Positions 33,287 to 43,542 of a stretch of DNA of 64,000 bases are shown here, in pieces. The notes beneath the pieces are model-generated. The model searched no databases and was not told the origin of the DNA. It saw only the letters and a program-made list of their open reading frames with translations. This DNA comes from Paramacrobiotus metropolitanus (taxonomy: Eukaryota; Tardigrada; Eutardigrada; Parachela; Macrobiotidae): positions 868,001 to 932,000 of the forward strand of contig NW_026570275.1 of assembly GCF_019649055.1 (NCBI RefSeq). The letters run 5' to 3'. A program made the translations under genes and the position numbers. Numbering within the stretch: position 1 is the stretch's first letter; every line of letters begins with the position of its first letter.

Positions 33287-35148
33287 CTGTACCCGCGCGA
33301 GTTTAAGGGACAGAAAATTCCCCCGGAGCGCCTGTAGCCGGCAGAAAGGTGAACGGGTGGATGGTGGACGTTCAATGAAATCGCATCCACCAATCTGCCG
33401 AACTTCGGCAGATTGGTGGATGAGCCGTCCACCTTTCTGCCGGATCACATCCACCTTTCTGCCGAAGGTCGGCAGATTGGTGGATGAGCCATCCACGTTT
33501 TTGCCGGTGCTCGTCCACCCTTTCTAAAGGCCATCCACCTTTCTGCAGACCAAACGATCGGCGTCTATTGATGTGACAATGACGCCATTGAGTACACTCA
33601 GGTCCATTGTAAGATCGATGCATGCGTACACTGCTCCGGTAGAAAGGTGGATGCATGCGCACTGATATTTCTTCCACTCTGTCTGAACATGTCGTCCTAC
33701 CCGTTTTTCTTTGGAGTGATTTTGTTTTATTTCTTAAATTTAAATAAGACCCTAGAGGTATATGAGGAGGCGGTAGTCACGTCGTCTTTCAGCTAGTCAG
33801 CTGGCTGTCTCCACAGACGCAAAAGTGAAGACCAAATCTTTTCCTTTCGTTCGGTTTTGGGTAGATCTAGCCCGTCAGCATTCCAAAAAGTAAGAAAAAC
33901 TGCTAGAAGTTATTTGGTACGCTGTCTGGGGCGAACAACGGAAACCAGGACTGCTTCTCTACGAGAACCCCAATTGTGCTGGACGCCCAAAGATTATAGG
34001 AAACCTATAGTGCTCTCTAATTGACATTATTCGCAACAAATTTACTCGGTGCGAAAAACTTCCGAATGCTTTCTTATGTTCTTATGAACCATTGTAAAGT
34101 TGTTTGGGTGGATTTAGCCAGAACTGAACGAGAGGAAGGGTTCTGGTCTTCACTTTTTCGTTTTCGGAGGCAGGCAGCTGACTAGCTGATTGACGAGGAA
34201 CACAGTGCTCCTCGTCTAACTCTAGATTTAAAGTTAATTTCGAAAATAAAAACTAACCTCTCCTGAAAACAAAAACGAGTAGGATGGCACGGGCAGACAG
34301 AGTAATAGAAATATCTGAGTGTCTGCATCCACCTTTCTGCCGGAGCAGTGAACGCATGCATTGATCTTACAATGGGCATGAGTGCACTCAATGGCGTCCC
34401 CATACGAAAGTGATGCGGTCAGAATGCGAACGCGTGCATTTTGGCTTCATTTATTCTGCACGACTTCTGAATCTAACGAATTTTTAAAAATCTCTGCTGC
34501 TATATTTTTCTCCTTCAGTTAAAAGCCCAGTTGGTCAGAAATCCAGTGGTCGATGTCGGTCGGATTTCGTGCTAGCTCCATCGAAAAAGTAGTCGTTCTG
34601 CAAAGTGCTGCTAAAATGTGCGCAAGCGACTAAATTTCCGTATGATAGCGCATACCTGGCATGCGATTTAGAGCCAACCAACTAACTACATAATTTCAAC
34701 AGTCGCATTTGCGCGATGTTAATTGGAAATACATAGAAACATGACCAAATCAGCATAGTTTTTCCGCAGCAAATTCGTACGGGGTCAGTCACATCAATAG
34801 ACGCCGATCGTTTGGTCTGCAGAAAGGTGGATGGGCTTTAGAATATAGGTGGATGGCCTTTAGAAAAGGTGGACGTGCACCGGCAAAAAGGTGGATGGCT
34901 CATCCACAAATCTGCCGACCTTCGGCAGAAAGGTGGATGTGATCCGGCAGAAAGGTGGACGGCTCATCCACCAATCTGCCGAAGTTCGGCAGATTGGTGG
35001 ATGCGATTTCATTGAACATCCACCATCCACCTTTCTGCCGACTACAAGCGCCCGCACTAGATGTCGGCTGCTTTGACATCAAAGAAACCGACGCCTAGCG
35101 CGGGCGGTCTGGGGGAATTTCCTGTCCCTTAAATTTGCGCGGGTACAG
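33287..35148. mobile_element. Fold-back element, 1.86 kb, with very long inverted arms
   Basis: The left end CTGTACCCGCGCGAGTTTAA and the right end (reverse complement CTGTACCCGCGCAAATTTAA) are inverted, with TA on both outer sides (33285-33286 and 35149-35150). The arms match almost throughout: about 33287-33905 against 34105-35148. The right arm has roughly 380 extra bp (about 34410-34790). The arms contain many AGAAAGGTGGATG / CATCCACCTTTCT units and perfect 19-bp-arm palindromes at 33384-33422 and 34965-35003. There is no transposase, so it is non-autonomous. The TA flank suggests mobilisation by a Tc1/mariner-like enzyme. Confidence 0.85.
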
Positions 35149-35897
35149 TAACATTGTACAGCAGGACTGAGACTGGCTCAGTGTACCCGTCTGAAGTTCT
35201 AAAATTGCTTCGCCCCGTCCGCGCTAAAGTGTGTATTTTGCCTAGAGCTGCGTCAGCAGCTGCTATATTAATCTTTTCACATCCGCTTTACGATTTATCT
35301 ACGATTTGTTGAATTAAAGTGTTGAGTAAAAACCAGTTTGAGACTGTTCACAGACAGTACACAAGCGTGTGAATGTTATAGTTGGTGCCCAAACCAAGTT
35401 TGAACACTTGACCTTTCGCCCTCCCCAGCGATTACTCCGGCAACCTGGTGCTGAACTGAGTACACTCGACTGCTAGTGGGGCGCACAACACTAGCAGTAC
35501 CGTTCGTCGGATCCAGATCCCCCAGCCTCAAAATTTCGATCGGTAAGGATCATCTTTCCTCCAAGCAGGAATTGCCACTTGAGTGTCTTCCATTGTTGTT
35601 CGATAATTGAGGTGAACGGCAATTTATCTTGAGGCTATTTCGTGCGTTGCCACCCTCTTGTGGTTGTCTGTTTCCTTACTTGTACCTGCAGTTTTTGCTC
35701 CGTTGTGCTGCCTATTTTCAGCGTATACATCAGCTATGGAAGCGTCATGCATGGCGCTACCCGGGTATGGTATACGTGTGTGCTTCAAGTACCGATAATT
35801 TACAGATCATTGTGATGGTCAGCGCTGCATGGGTGACTATTGTCTTGACCTCCTGCTGTGGTCGCGGCATGGGTTTTAGGCGCGTTTGTGGTACTGA
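35149..35897. other. No gene; possible LTR end and primer-binding site near 35382
   Basis: TTGGTGCCCAAACC at 35382-35395 resembles the primer-binding site at 13686-13696 and follows AT-rich sequence. It may mark the edge of an otherwise lost LTR element, but no LTR could be defined. Confidence 0.25.
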
Positions 35898-36341
35898 ATG
35901 ATGCTCTGCAACAAAGGAAAGTTGGACATCAGAAGAAAGAAAATAGCTACATTGGGATACTTCGTATGTCTATCGGCTATCATGGATAATCTTTCGATGC
36001 CTTATATACTCGCCGCATGGAAACCTAGAGTATTCCGTGCAGCTGAGACACATTCATCTATCTTATACAGTGATGCACGTACTGCCGTGTGGACACAATG
36101 CATATTAGACGCTACCTATTATAAAACATTCTCTAAATTTGAATTAGCGTATGCCTTTGAAATTGCCCACCCACGGAGATTTCCCAAACCGAATTACGTC
36201 TTCATGATTAACGACGTCACGGGTACCGAAGAAATACATGGATTAGAATTAATTTCTGACGACGAAGCCCAGCGCCACGAAGGACACCCAAGGTTATATC
36301 CGCAGAGGAGTGTGAGTGTGGTTGCCGAGTCGCTACAATGA
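35898..36341 (+). CDS. Unknown multi-copy protein family, copy 2 (147 residues)
   Basis: The fullest copy of the family also seen at 957-1290. It has a hydrophobic N-terminal part (KIATLGYFVCLSAIMDNLSM), the core YILAAWKPRVFRAAETH, then TAVWTQCILDATYYKTFSKF, FEIAHPRRFPKPNYVFMIND, VTGTEEIHGLELISDDEAQR and a basic end. It is uninterrupted. The core is shared with frames at 58.78 and 59.65 kb. The core DNA also folds as a hairpin. No known domain is recognised, and no element end was found next to it. Its repeated, dispersed nature suggests a mobile or viral origin; this is inference. Confidence 0.45.
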   Translation: MMLCNKGKLDIRRKKIATLGYFVCLSAIMDNLSMPYILAAWKPRVFRAAETHSSILYSDARTAVWTQCILDATYYKTFSKFELAYAFEIAHPRRFPKPNYVFMINDVTGTEEIHGLELISDDEAQRHEGHPRLYPQRSVSVVAESLQ

Positions 36342-36544
36342 TTCGTAAACTATTGCCAGAGGAAGATATGGATAGCAACAATCGTTTCGTGGGATAAGCC
36401 ACGCGCTGGTATGCATCAGTGAGAGATTGCGACGGGTACGCCCCACAGGGGACGCTGGTCAAGAGAACTTTGGTTCCTAAGTAGATTGTGCGACTACTGG
36501 TGTAGCCCTTTCTTTCCGTTGATGATGATATTAGCTGTTAAGAT

Positions 36545-36880
36545 GCTGAGAAGTTTTTCAAGATTCTGAAGCTTCCCCATTGACCAAAATATCATCGATA
36601 TAAACCTGAACCTTGTTTTCTCGTATCATATGCAGAAGTAAACTTTGCACGGTTCTTTGGAATGCGCTCGGTGCGAAATGAGCGCTGAAGGGTAGGGGAC
36701 CGTATTGCTAGGAACCACAATGGGTTATAATGGCTAGATTTTCCCGGTCATTTTTGTGCACAGGGAGTTGGTGAAATCCCTGTGCCGGGTCGATTGCAGA
36801 AACCTATTGGCCTTTCATGGACTATAGAACTTCCTCAGTTGATGGGATAAGATACCTTTCCTGCTTAAACCTTGTGATCA
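36545..36880 (-). mobile_element. Ty3/gypsy reverse-transcriptase fossil
   Basis: The minus strand reads a DPAQGFHQLPVHKNDREN-like block, then LPFSAHFAPSAFQRTVQSL, then VQVYIDDILV (about 36590-36615), in the order of a gypsy reverse transcriptase palm. Only this part is left. It is old, broken and truncated, and unrelated in detail to the pol at 22.8 kb. Confidence 0.75.
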
Positions 36881-36992
36881 GTCCCTGATGTGGGATCTAA
36901 TGACCTAATCCCATGTTAGCGGGATTTTTGCCGCGCCATGGCTAAGGTACACGACCTGCCAGCACGTAGGTAGCTTTGTTAGCTGCGCCGTC

Positions 36993-37466
36993 ATGCAGCA
37001 ATGCCAAGCGCTGCAAGTGGAGATCAAAGTTTTTTCGACTTCCTGTGGGCCTCAACCCCGCTATCGTCACTGGACGATAGCCTACGATGGATACAGCCTT
37101 GTTCCGTTTCAGGCATGCCGCTGGCCTTCTGAAAATGTGAACTTGAACGGGTTACCATTCATCGCTGTAAATGGAGACCGTATGCGGAAGCAGCCGACAC
37201 AGCGGCTATCACATCAATCTCTGTTGCCCAAGTTTAATGTGTCCACTGAGCTATCCCACGAAGCGTTGTCCAACGCTCCAAATCGTGAACGTCGGTACAC
37301 TTACGGCTTCTCGCTCAGATCGCCGGGGCGATGGTGGAGAACGGCCTCCGTCACGCGGATGAGTTCGTACAGACGGCTGTTGAGTCTGGACGACAACTAT
37401 TGTGGGTGGCACATGGTTCACGATAATGAAGTAAGTGACCTCTGCCAACGTCGTCGTGCTTTTTGA
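36993..37466 (+). mobile_element. Env-like fossil fragment
   Basis: The frame contains IAYDGYSLVPFQACRWPSEN, then VNLNGLPFIAVNGDRM. This parallels LNGRTLLPAFIPCYQDGTV and the following VINGTTYEW segment in the env at 27446-29917 (the [N/D]G-x-[L/S]-x-P-F-x-x-C step, then an NG turn). It is probably a piece of a related envelope. A GTAAGT at 37430 after DNE would make a good splice donor. The assignment is tentative and the fossil is broken. Confidence 0.35.
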
Positions 37467-37484
37467 TAAAGTTGTGGTTTTTGC

Positions 37485-37805
37485 TTGTTGCATGTGCAAC
37501 GGATTTTCGCGATGGACAACGGTGTGTCGAAACAATGGGAGCGCAAGACTCGACGACCGGCGGTGGACATCGAGACTGGACAAGCACGGATGGAATCAGG
37601 AGTCGAAATTCTCCCAGCCGTAGTAAACACTCCCCGGGTTTACTTACCCAAACGTTCCGCAAGCCGACCTGCCCGGACTATTCCGGACCATTCCGACTGC
37701 CCCCTTTTCTTAGGTTTCCGTTTTGAAGGACCAAAACACCAGACGGAGAACTGTTACGCCACAGCTGCATGGATGGTTTATGTTTATGTGTACTATGCCC
37801 GATAG
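37485..37805 (+). other. Hypothetical frame, 106 residues
   Basis: A basic, Arg/Pro-rich frame (WERKTRRPAVDIE; VYLPKRSASRPARTIPDH) ending in an aromatic tail. It follows the env-like fragment and could be its continuation in another frame, an exon or chance. No motif. Confidence 0.15.
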
Positions 37806-38539
37806 TTTGAAGTACTGTACCCTAACCCTGCACTTGACGCAAATTTGTACAGTGCAGCCACACGCACTTGTACGCGCGCATTCAAAATTCACGGCTTGCA
37901 GCTAGTGCATGTTAGAATATGAATTGGCTAAACGTTTATCTGGCTATACAGCACTGTGTCGCTCATAGCGTTACAAATTTCCGTCAAGTGCAGGGTTAGT
38001 GTACAGTACATTTATGTGAGCGTGCTGTGTTATGCACGCTCGCTGTATTTGGCCCGATACCTGATGGGCGCTAGCATATTCCCACAGATCCTGTGGATGA
38101 TAACTATCATAAAAGAGGTACACGAGAGATTAATGTTTTTACGGCAAGAGGCAGTGTGTTGCGTGTGAACTAATTAACTTTACAGAAGAGCACGCTGGAT
38201 TACGGGTTGACAAGTGAATGTGACCTTACATAGTTATCTTTGTTTTCTCAAGCTCTTTTTAGTTTCGTCTTCGCCCAAAACCGGATAAATTGTCTGATAG
38301 GTGAAATGTGTTTTCGTTGAAGCGCCCCGCGGTGGAATTTTTCGCGGCGTGATATCGTGCTGACTGAATGTTCCGCTACATAACTTTTCGCGGCGAGATG
38401 ACCTTGTGGGCGAATGTCTGCGACCAAGAGTTTTGCGGTTAGTTGCCGTTCTTGAAATCTCGTGTTGCCCTATTTCACGCTTCCACGTTCAGAGATCACA
38501 CGCTCTTTCTTTGTTTCCTTGTCTGTCTCATCCATGGAA
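37806..38539. other. No gene recognised
   Basis: Short frames only. TTCGCGGCG-type units recur at about 38340-38395. Confidence 0.5.
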
Positions 38540-38543
38540 AATA

Positions 38544-38913
38544 TCAGGCGGGCTTTGAAAAGGCCGCGGTAGTTGATGAACAGCTTCCCCTGTTCGAACC
38601 GTTGCGCTTTCTGTTTTTCCGTAAGGTTGTGAACTTTCCGTTTTTTCTCGCGCTCAGCTTGAGATCATGAAAAATAATCTTTTGCACTGTCTTCCGAGAT
38701 ATCCCTAGTTTCTTCGCAATCTTCGTTTGAGGCTCTGGGTTTGATCGGGACACTGCTTTTCTTGACCTTCGCAATAACGGCCATGGTGCGGGAGGAAAGG
38801 AGGTTCTGCGGCCCGAGCCGTCTTGCGGGCTTTTTCCAACCGACTGCGATCTTCTTTTGTTCAAGGCAAACCTTAGCAACGATTGTCTTGCTGAGCATAA
38901 TTCCTAGCGTCAA
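38544..38913 (-). mobile_element. Mariner-type transposase N-terminal fragment
   Basis: The minus strand reads MAVIAKVKK, then (after one frame change) NPEPQTKIAKKLGISRKTV and QKIIFHDLKLSARK, then TTLRKNRKRN. This is the helix-turn-helix region of a mariner-type transposase (usual form KIAKELGISxxSVxxIIKxDLGLK). The catalytic DDE/D part is absent. The fragment is unrelated in detail to the Tc1 copy at 31 kb. Confidence 0.65.
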
Positions 38914-39149
38914 AAGTCGTTCTTAAATTTTCCGCTGGGACAAACTTCCGGACATCAGCGCCACTACCGACGCCAGCGCTTCGGGCGCAGTTTCCCGCGT
39001 CATCATTCGATGAAATCCAAAACTTTTAGTTTCATCGAATCCGCGGCAAAAAGTTACACTGGAGTAATTAAAAAGGGGTCAATTAACAATTGCTGTAATC
39101 GTGGAGAAATTCAAAACAAAGTGCCTGCGTGTGGTGAAGCAGGGCTGTA
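38914..39149. other. Spacer, nothing recognised
   Basis: No feature seen. Confidence 0.5.
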
Positions 39150-39695
39150 GTTATGAAAATCTGGGAACAATCATACTTGCCTGTGAGATTGGGCGGTTTG
39201 GGCATCCGAAGCACGGAACGACTAGTACCATCGGCATTCCTTGCCTCGGTCAACTTGGTGCGCTCGCTGGTTACACAAATGGCCGACTTCAACAGTGATT
39301 CCTATGCGGAATGCGCCGAGGAAGCATGGAAGTCATTGGCGTAGGCGGATCTCCCTGAAGAGAATTTGCGTGCTTCACAGCGTGCTTGGGACATACCGGG
39401 CGTTCTCCTCCAAAAAGAAGCAGTATTCCGTCAACAAACTCCGATAACCAGAAAGCCCGGCTGCTAGGTATGTCCCATCCTGAACTGTGGCTTAACGCGG
39501 TCCCGGTGGCATGCCTCGGCACCTTGCTGTCAAATACCAAAGTGAGAATCTCGACTGCGCAGCGCATCGGCGCTACAGTATGTGTCGAACACCGGTGCAA
39601 GTTCAGCAGCATCGTTGACGTGAGGGGATATCACGGGTTGGAATGCAAGAGTCTTGAAGCGAAGATTTCTCGTCACAATGAAGTCGGAGACGCCA
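39150..39695 (+). mobile_element. Non-LTR retrotransposon fragment (block copy A)
   Basis: It reads IWEQSYLPVRLGGLGIRSTE then SAFLASVNLVRSLVTQM, the end of a reverse transcriptase. In shifted frames it continues through a C-containing finger region to ISRHNEVGD, the first motif of a restriction-like endonuclease. It then stops and jumps, at about 39693, to sequence that in copy B lies some 525 bp further on, so the endonuclease was deleted. Several stops and frame changes are present. Confidence 0.7.
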
Positions 39696-40652
39696 TTCAT
39701 CCTGCTTGTGGTTCGGCCGGCATCCCATCATTTCTGGAACCACCAGGCCTATACTGCGACACTCTGAAACGACTGGACGGCATGACTTCGGTCATCTATA
39801 ACCAATGCGAAGCTTAGATTCGGGATATCGCCTGCGCGGACGCCACGGCCACTTCCAGCATCGCCAAGGCGTCCCAGAAGGCCGAGGCTGCCGCCACCAT
39901 GGCTGAGGCGAGGAAAAACTATTTACATAAGCACGGATATTTACGCGATAATTTCCCTGCTTTGGTTTTTGAACATTGGGCGTGTGTAGCAAAAAAGCGA
40001 AGTGTAATATGTCTACTCCCGGTAAGATGCTTTCAGAGGACATAGGAGAAAAGGTCAGTGTTGCTTTAATTCGAGATCACACTGCATATGTTCAGGAAAT
40101 GTTCTGTACCGATAAGAGACTGAATGAAGTGTACTACGTGTTAAAATGATGAGAACAGCGTAATTTTGTGTTTAATAAATATTACTTGAATGACCCAATG
40201 AAGAGACTCAGTAATCCGGCTAAGGATTTCAGCCGGCCGTAAGCCGAAAGGTCAGCCGTTAATCAGGCCGCTGCAATATCTAAAGACAGTCTGAAAATTA
40301 GCATTACGATTTTGTAATTTCTTAATTTGGCAGTTATAAATATTTGAAACAATGGTAACAGCAAGATCTTAAGCAATCCAAGCCTACAGATCGAACATCG
40401 TTGTCTACAGATCGAACTCTAAGCAATGCAATCTAAGCAATGCTTTGTCGTATCCGCACGTACTGCATAATGTGAATTTTTTCGAATTGCTTGTTCAGGC
40501 AGTTCATAAGCCTGTAAACACTGAACCCACAGAACGCTAGAGCAGTCCATACAGCGCTTGTTTAGCTATCAAGCTGTACGAAAAAGTGCGGAATTTACTT
40601 GGCACCACAGTACATGCAGTTCTAAATCGCAGGTTGCTTTATTATGTCTATA

Positions 40653-40679
40653 CTAGCAGACCCCGCGCAAATTGCGCGG
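40653..40679 (-). mobile_element. Helitron 3' terminus 2
   Basis: The minus strand reads CCGCGCAA-T-TTGCGCGG, then GGTCTG, then CTAG, then T. The hairpin has 8-bp arms. It is the left boundary region of the extra DNA in block copy A. Confidence 0.7.
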
Positions 40680-41029
40680 AATGAATATACTATATAATAT
40701 ATAGTAATGCGATAGTATACCAAAAGGCAAAATCCCATTATATTGCGTTACTGTCAATTTCGGACACCCTATGATGTCCGTAATGTTCTCCTGCTTGATT
40801 TAATGTTACTATTTTTCTGCCAACGCGTTTACTGTTTACTTACTTTTTTCTTCCGGTTTTAAAAAGTTACTTACTTAATAACTACGTACTAAGTTATAAT
40901 TTTGCCTCCGGAACCAGCTCTCCGGAGTTCCGGCACAAATTTGGCGAATTTTGTTTTAAATCATAGTAAAATTTGCAATAACAGAACTTCACCTACTGGA
41001 TACTATCAGCACAAAAACCTTATTACTTA

Positions 41030-41379
41030 CTAGTAGACCCCGCGCAAACTGCGCTAATATTTTAGACTTAGTGCTTAATTTGAGCATCAAAATCAGTGCT
41101 GTACAATTGACATTTACTATATACGGTATACGTACTCGTACTGTATCTATGGACACAGCTTACACTATGAATTTAATTGCGAACTTATTATTACAAAATC
41201 TCAGGAAACACCACATTTCGCGTATATATACCAGACTGACCACGTATCTTTCCTGGCACAACTTTAACTTTTATCGCAGAAAAGCAAGAAACCCGAGAAA
41301 AAGCCACATAAAGCTGACCATGAGAAAAGACCGGTTCTGTTAGATAAAGCCCTAATCTCTTCAGCGTCTGTCCCTGTGT
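41030..41379 (-). mobile_element. Helitron 3' end with helicase C-terminus
   Basis: The 3' terminus (41030-41054, minus) reads GCGCA-GTT-TGCGC, then GGGGTCTA, then CTAG, then T. Upstream of it on the same strand lies the end of a Helitron Pif1-like helicase frame (41191-41379). The distance from stop codon to terminus, about 135 bp, is ordinary for a Helitron. The 5' part of the element is missing. Confidence 0.8.
41191..41379 (-). pseudogene. Helitron Pif1-type helicase, C-terminal 62 residues
   Basis: The minus strand reads TQGQTLKRLGLYL then TEPVFSHGQLYVAFSRVS then IKVKVVPGK and ends NVVFPEIL with two stop codons. QGQTL and FSHGQLYVAxSR are the last helicase motifs of Pif1/Helitron RepHel proteins, which unwind DNA during rolling-circle transposition. 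A stop lies directly upstream, followed by two 32-bp tandem units, so only the end of the ~1400-residue protein remains. It is too short to be functional. Confidence 0.85.
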
Positions 41380-41386
41380 CTATATT

Positions 41387-41450
41387 TTTGATTGTCTTGT
41401 GCGTTTTTGCTCAACTCGTTTGATTGTTTTGTGCGTTTTTGCTCAACTCG
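41387..41450. repeat. 32-bp tandem duplication
   Basis: TTTGATTGTCTTGTGCG... is followed directly by a near-identical second unit (41387-41418 and 41419-41450). It abuts the broken end of the helicase fragment. Confidence 0.85.
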
Positions 41451-41495
41451 TCTGAATACGGCGTTTAACAGAATAAATTAGGTAACCAGTACTAA

Positions 41496-42263
41496 CCAGA
41501 AATTGTAGAGGTATTTCAAGGAGACGAAATCAACACTGCGCGCCTGCTTGCCCAGTCTAGACCAGAAGCCGGAATTTGGTTGAACGCCTTGCCGTCCGCT
41601 CACATCGGCAATCTACTGGGGGACGACGAACTGAAGATCAGCATCGGCCTCCGACTCGGCGCCACGATCTGTGAACCGCACGACTGCGTCAAATGCCACA
41701 AACCCGTTGGTGGTTACGGGCACCACGGGTTATCGTGTGTTTTCTCCGCCGGACGGCATCCGCGCCACGGCGGGTTAAACAGCATCATTTGAAGAGCCTT
41801 TGTATCCGCTGGTGTGCCTGCAAAACTAGAGCCGCGCGGCACATCTCACACAAACGAACGCCGCCCGGATGGCTGCACGACATTCGCCTGGAAGCGCGGA
41901 TTGTGTCTTGCATGGGACGTGACATGTGTAGACACGGTTGCGCTATCGCATTTTAAAGCCACTTCCACCACAGCGGGAGCGGCCGCTGCCCAGGCAGAAG
42001 GAAAGAAAGCAGGGCTATATTTCTATCTGACCGGCCGCTACCTATTCGTCCCGATCGCTTTCGAAACACTAGGCCCGTGGGGACCTTCGGCGATCGCCAT
42101 CATCAAAGAGCTGGGAAAAAGACTGCAGCAGCACACCGGGGAAGCACGCTCGCACGAATTTCTGCGACAGCGTTTGTCCATCGAAATTCAGCGGGGAAAT
42201 GCGGCTTCAGTGCTGGGCACGATGGAAGGGCTAGATAAACTAAACGAAATTTTTCTGTTATAG
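41496..42263 (+). mobile_element. Non-LTR retrotransposon C-terminus: zinc finger and restriction-like endonuclease
   Basis: The best preserved tail of the family. Order: LLAQSRPEAGIWLNALPSAH; ISIGLRLGATICEPHDC; a CVKC...HHGLSC zinc finger (about residue 66); RHGGLNSII; RRPDGCTTFAWKRG; CLAWDVTCVDT; FVPIAFETLGPWGPSA; FLRQRLSIEIQRGNAASVLG; stop. The RH..N, RPD and D-x-T steps fit the PD-(D/E)XK restriction-like endonuclease that R2/NeSL/Hero-type elements use to nick the target. One in-frame stop (41790-41792) interrupts the frame. The reverse transcriptase is missing. It sits inside the extra DNA of block copy A. Confidence 0.8.
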
Positions 42264-43542
42264 TCTAATGTGTTCCTTTTCTTGCTTATGCATTGCGATT
42301 TTGATTTGACCAATAAAAAGTTGGACACCAGAAATCATGCTGACAGAATGCCTTGGAAGGAGACTGGTATTCTTTGCCAAAGAGTACGCGCTGACGACTG
42401 ACTAGAAACTCTGAAGCGGGCAAAAGTGCAGAGAGGCCAAGCGAGTAAAGCAAGCGTGACTGTGCAAAGAGAGAGAGAGAGAGAGAGATACATTTAAAAT
42501 GCTGGTAAGAGTTCAGAGAAAATTGCAATAATCCGAAGACTGAATGCGGATGTGGTCTCGCCGATGAAGACACGCTTTCAAACTCAACGAGAACAGCTTT
42601 CATCCGCGTTGACCTGTTCATTTGGTTGTGTCTACAGATCGAACTTCAGCGTGATAGATATGCGGACGCATTACTGGCTGAAATTTCATTCCCTATTATA
42701 TTTTTGCACTTATTTTCTTATCCAGGAAAGTACCGTGGAGTACTGTTTTATTGGCGGCGATTAAATCGCTTTCCCGCTTTGATTTTCTTTTGCACGGGTG
42801 ATAGATGGCGTCGGATGGAATCTCGTAGGATCGCGTGATCAACCCTATCTTTTTTATAGCTTGCAAGGGAATGCCGGTAAGTCTTGATAAGTTTTCATCT
42901 AAACCCTAAAGGTGATGAGCGTTAGTTTATAACCTGGCGCCCAACGGCTCAGAAATCGCATATTGAAGGGAGAAACTCCCTTTTAACAGCACAAAACTGA
43001 TGCCCTGCGTGACGGGCTGCGTCAGCTCCATGCGCTAATTGGCGGCCTATCATACCTTACAATTACTACAATAATGAAGACCTGTAATCCGTTCAGCAAC
43101 CGGTACAATAGTATAAGGGGAAAAATGCTTCGTTCTTCCCCTGTCCTGTTGCCATTATCCGGCTGGAGTTTGACGTTTTGGCTAAACATGGCGCTTATAC
43201 TCTGCGCCAAATTTAACCAGATGTACTACGGTAACGTCGCACTTCGGCCTGGTTACGGCCGCAGTTTCGTGAATACATAAATGGTTCGACATAAATGGTT
43301 TTCTCTCTAAATTAGTTCTTTCACTCAATATTCTGGGGTATGAGGCATACATTTCCCATGCTCTGTAAATATACAGTTCGACCTACAATTGGTTCTGTGC
43401 TATTGTGGTAGCGGTTCCCGGAGTACTGTAAAACCTTTAATATTGTGATAGCGATTTCCCGACGCATTGTGTCCTACAACTATTACACTTGAATTACCGC
43501 AAAGTACCATATTACTGGGTTTCGCACTACAAAAGCCACATA

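Noticed and set aside
33208-33677. Frames with repeated STNLP / HPPICR motifs as a repeat protein
   Set aside because: They come from the tandem and inverted AGAAAGGTGGATG units of the fold-back element and appear in all frames and both strands.
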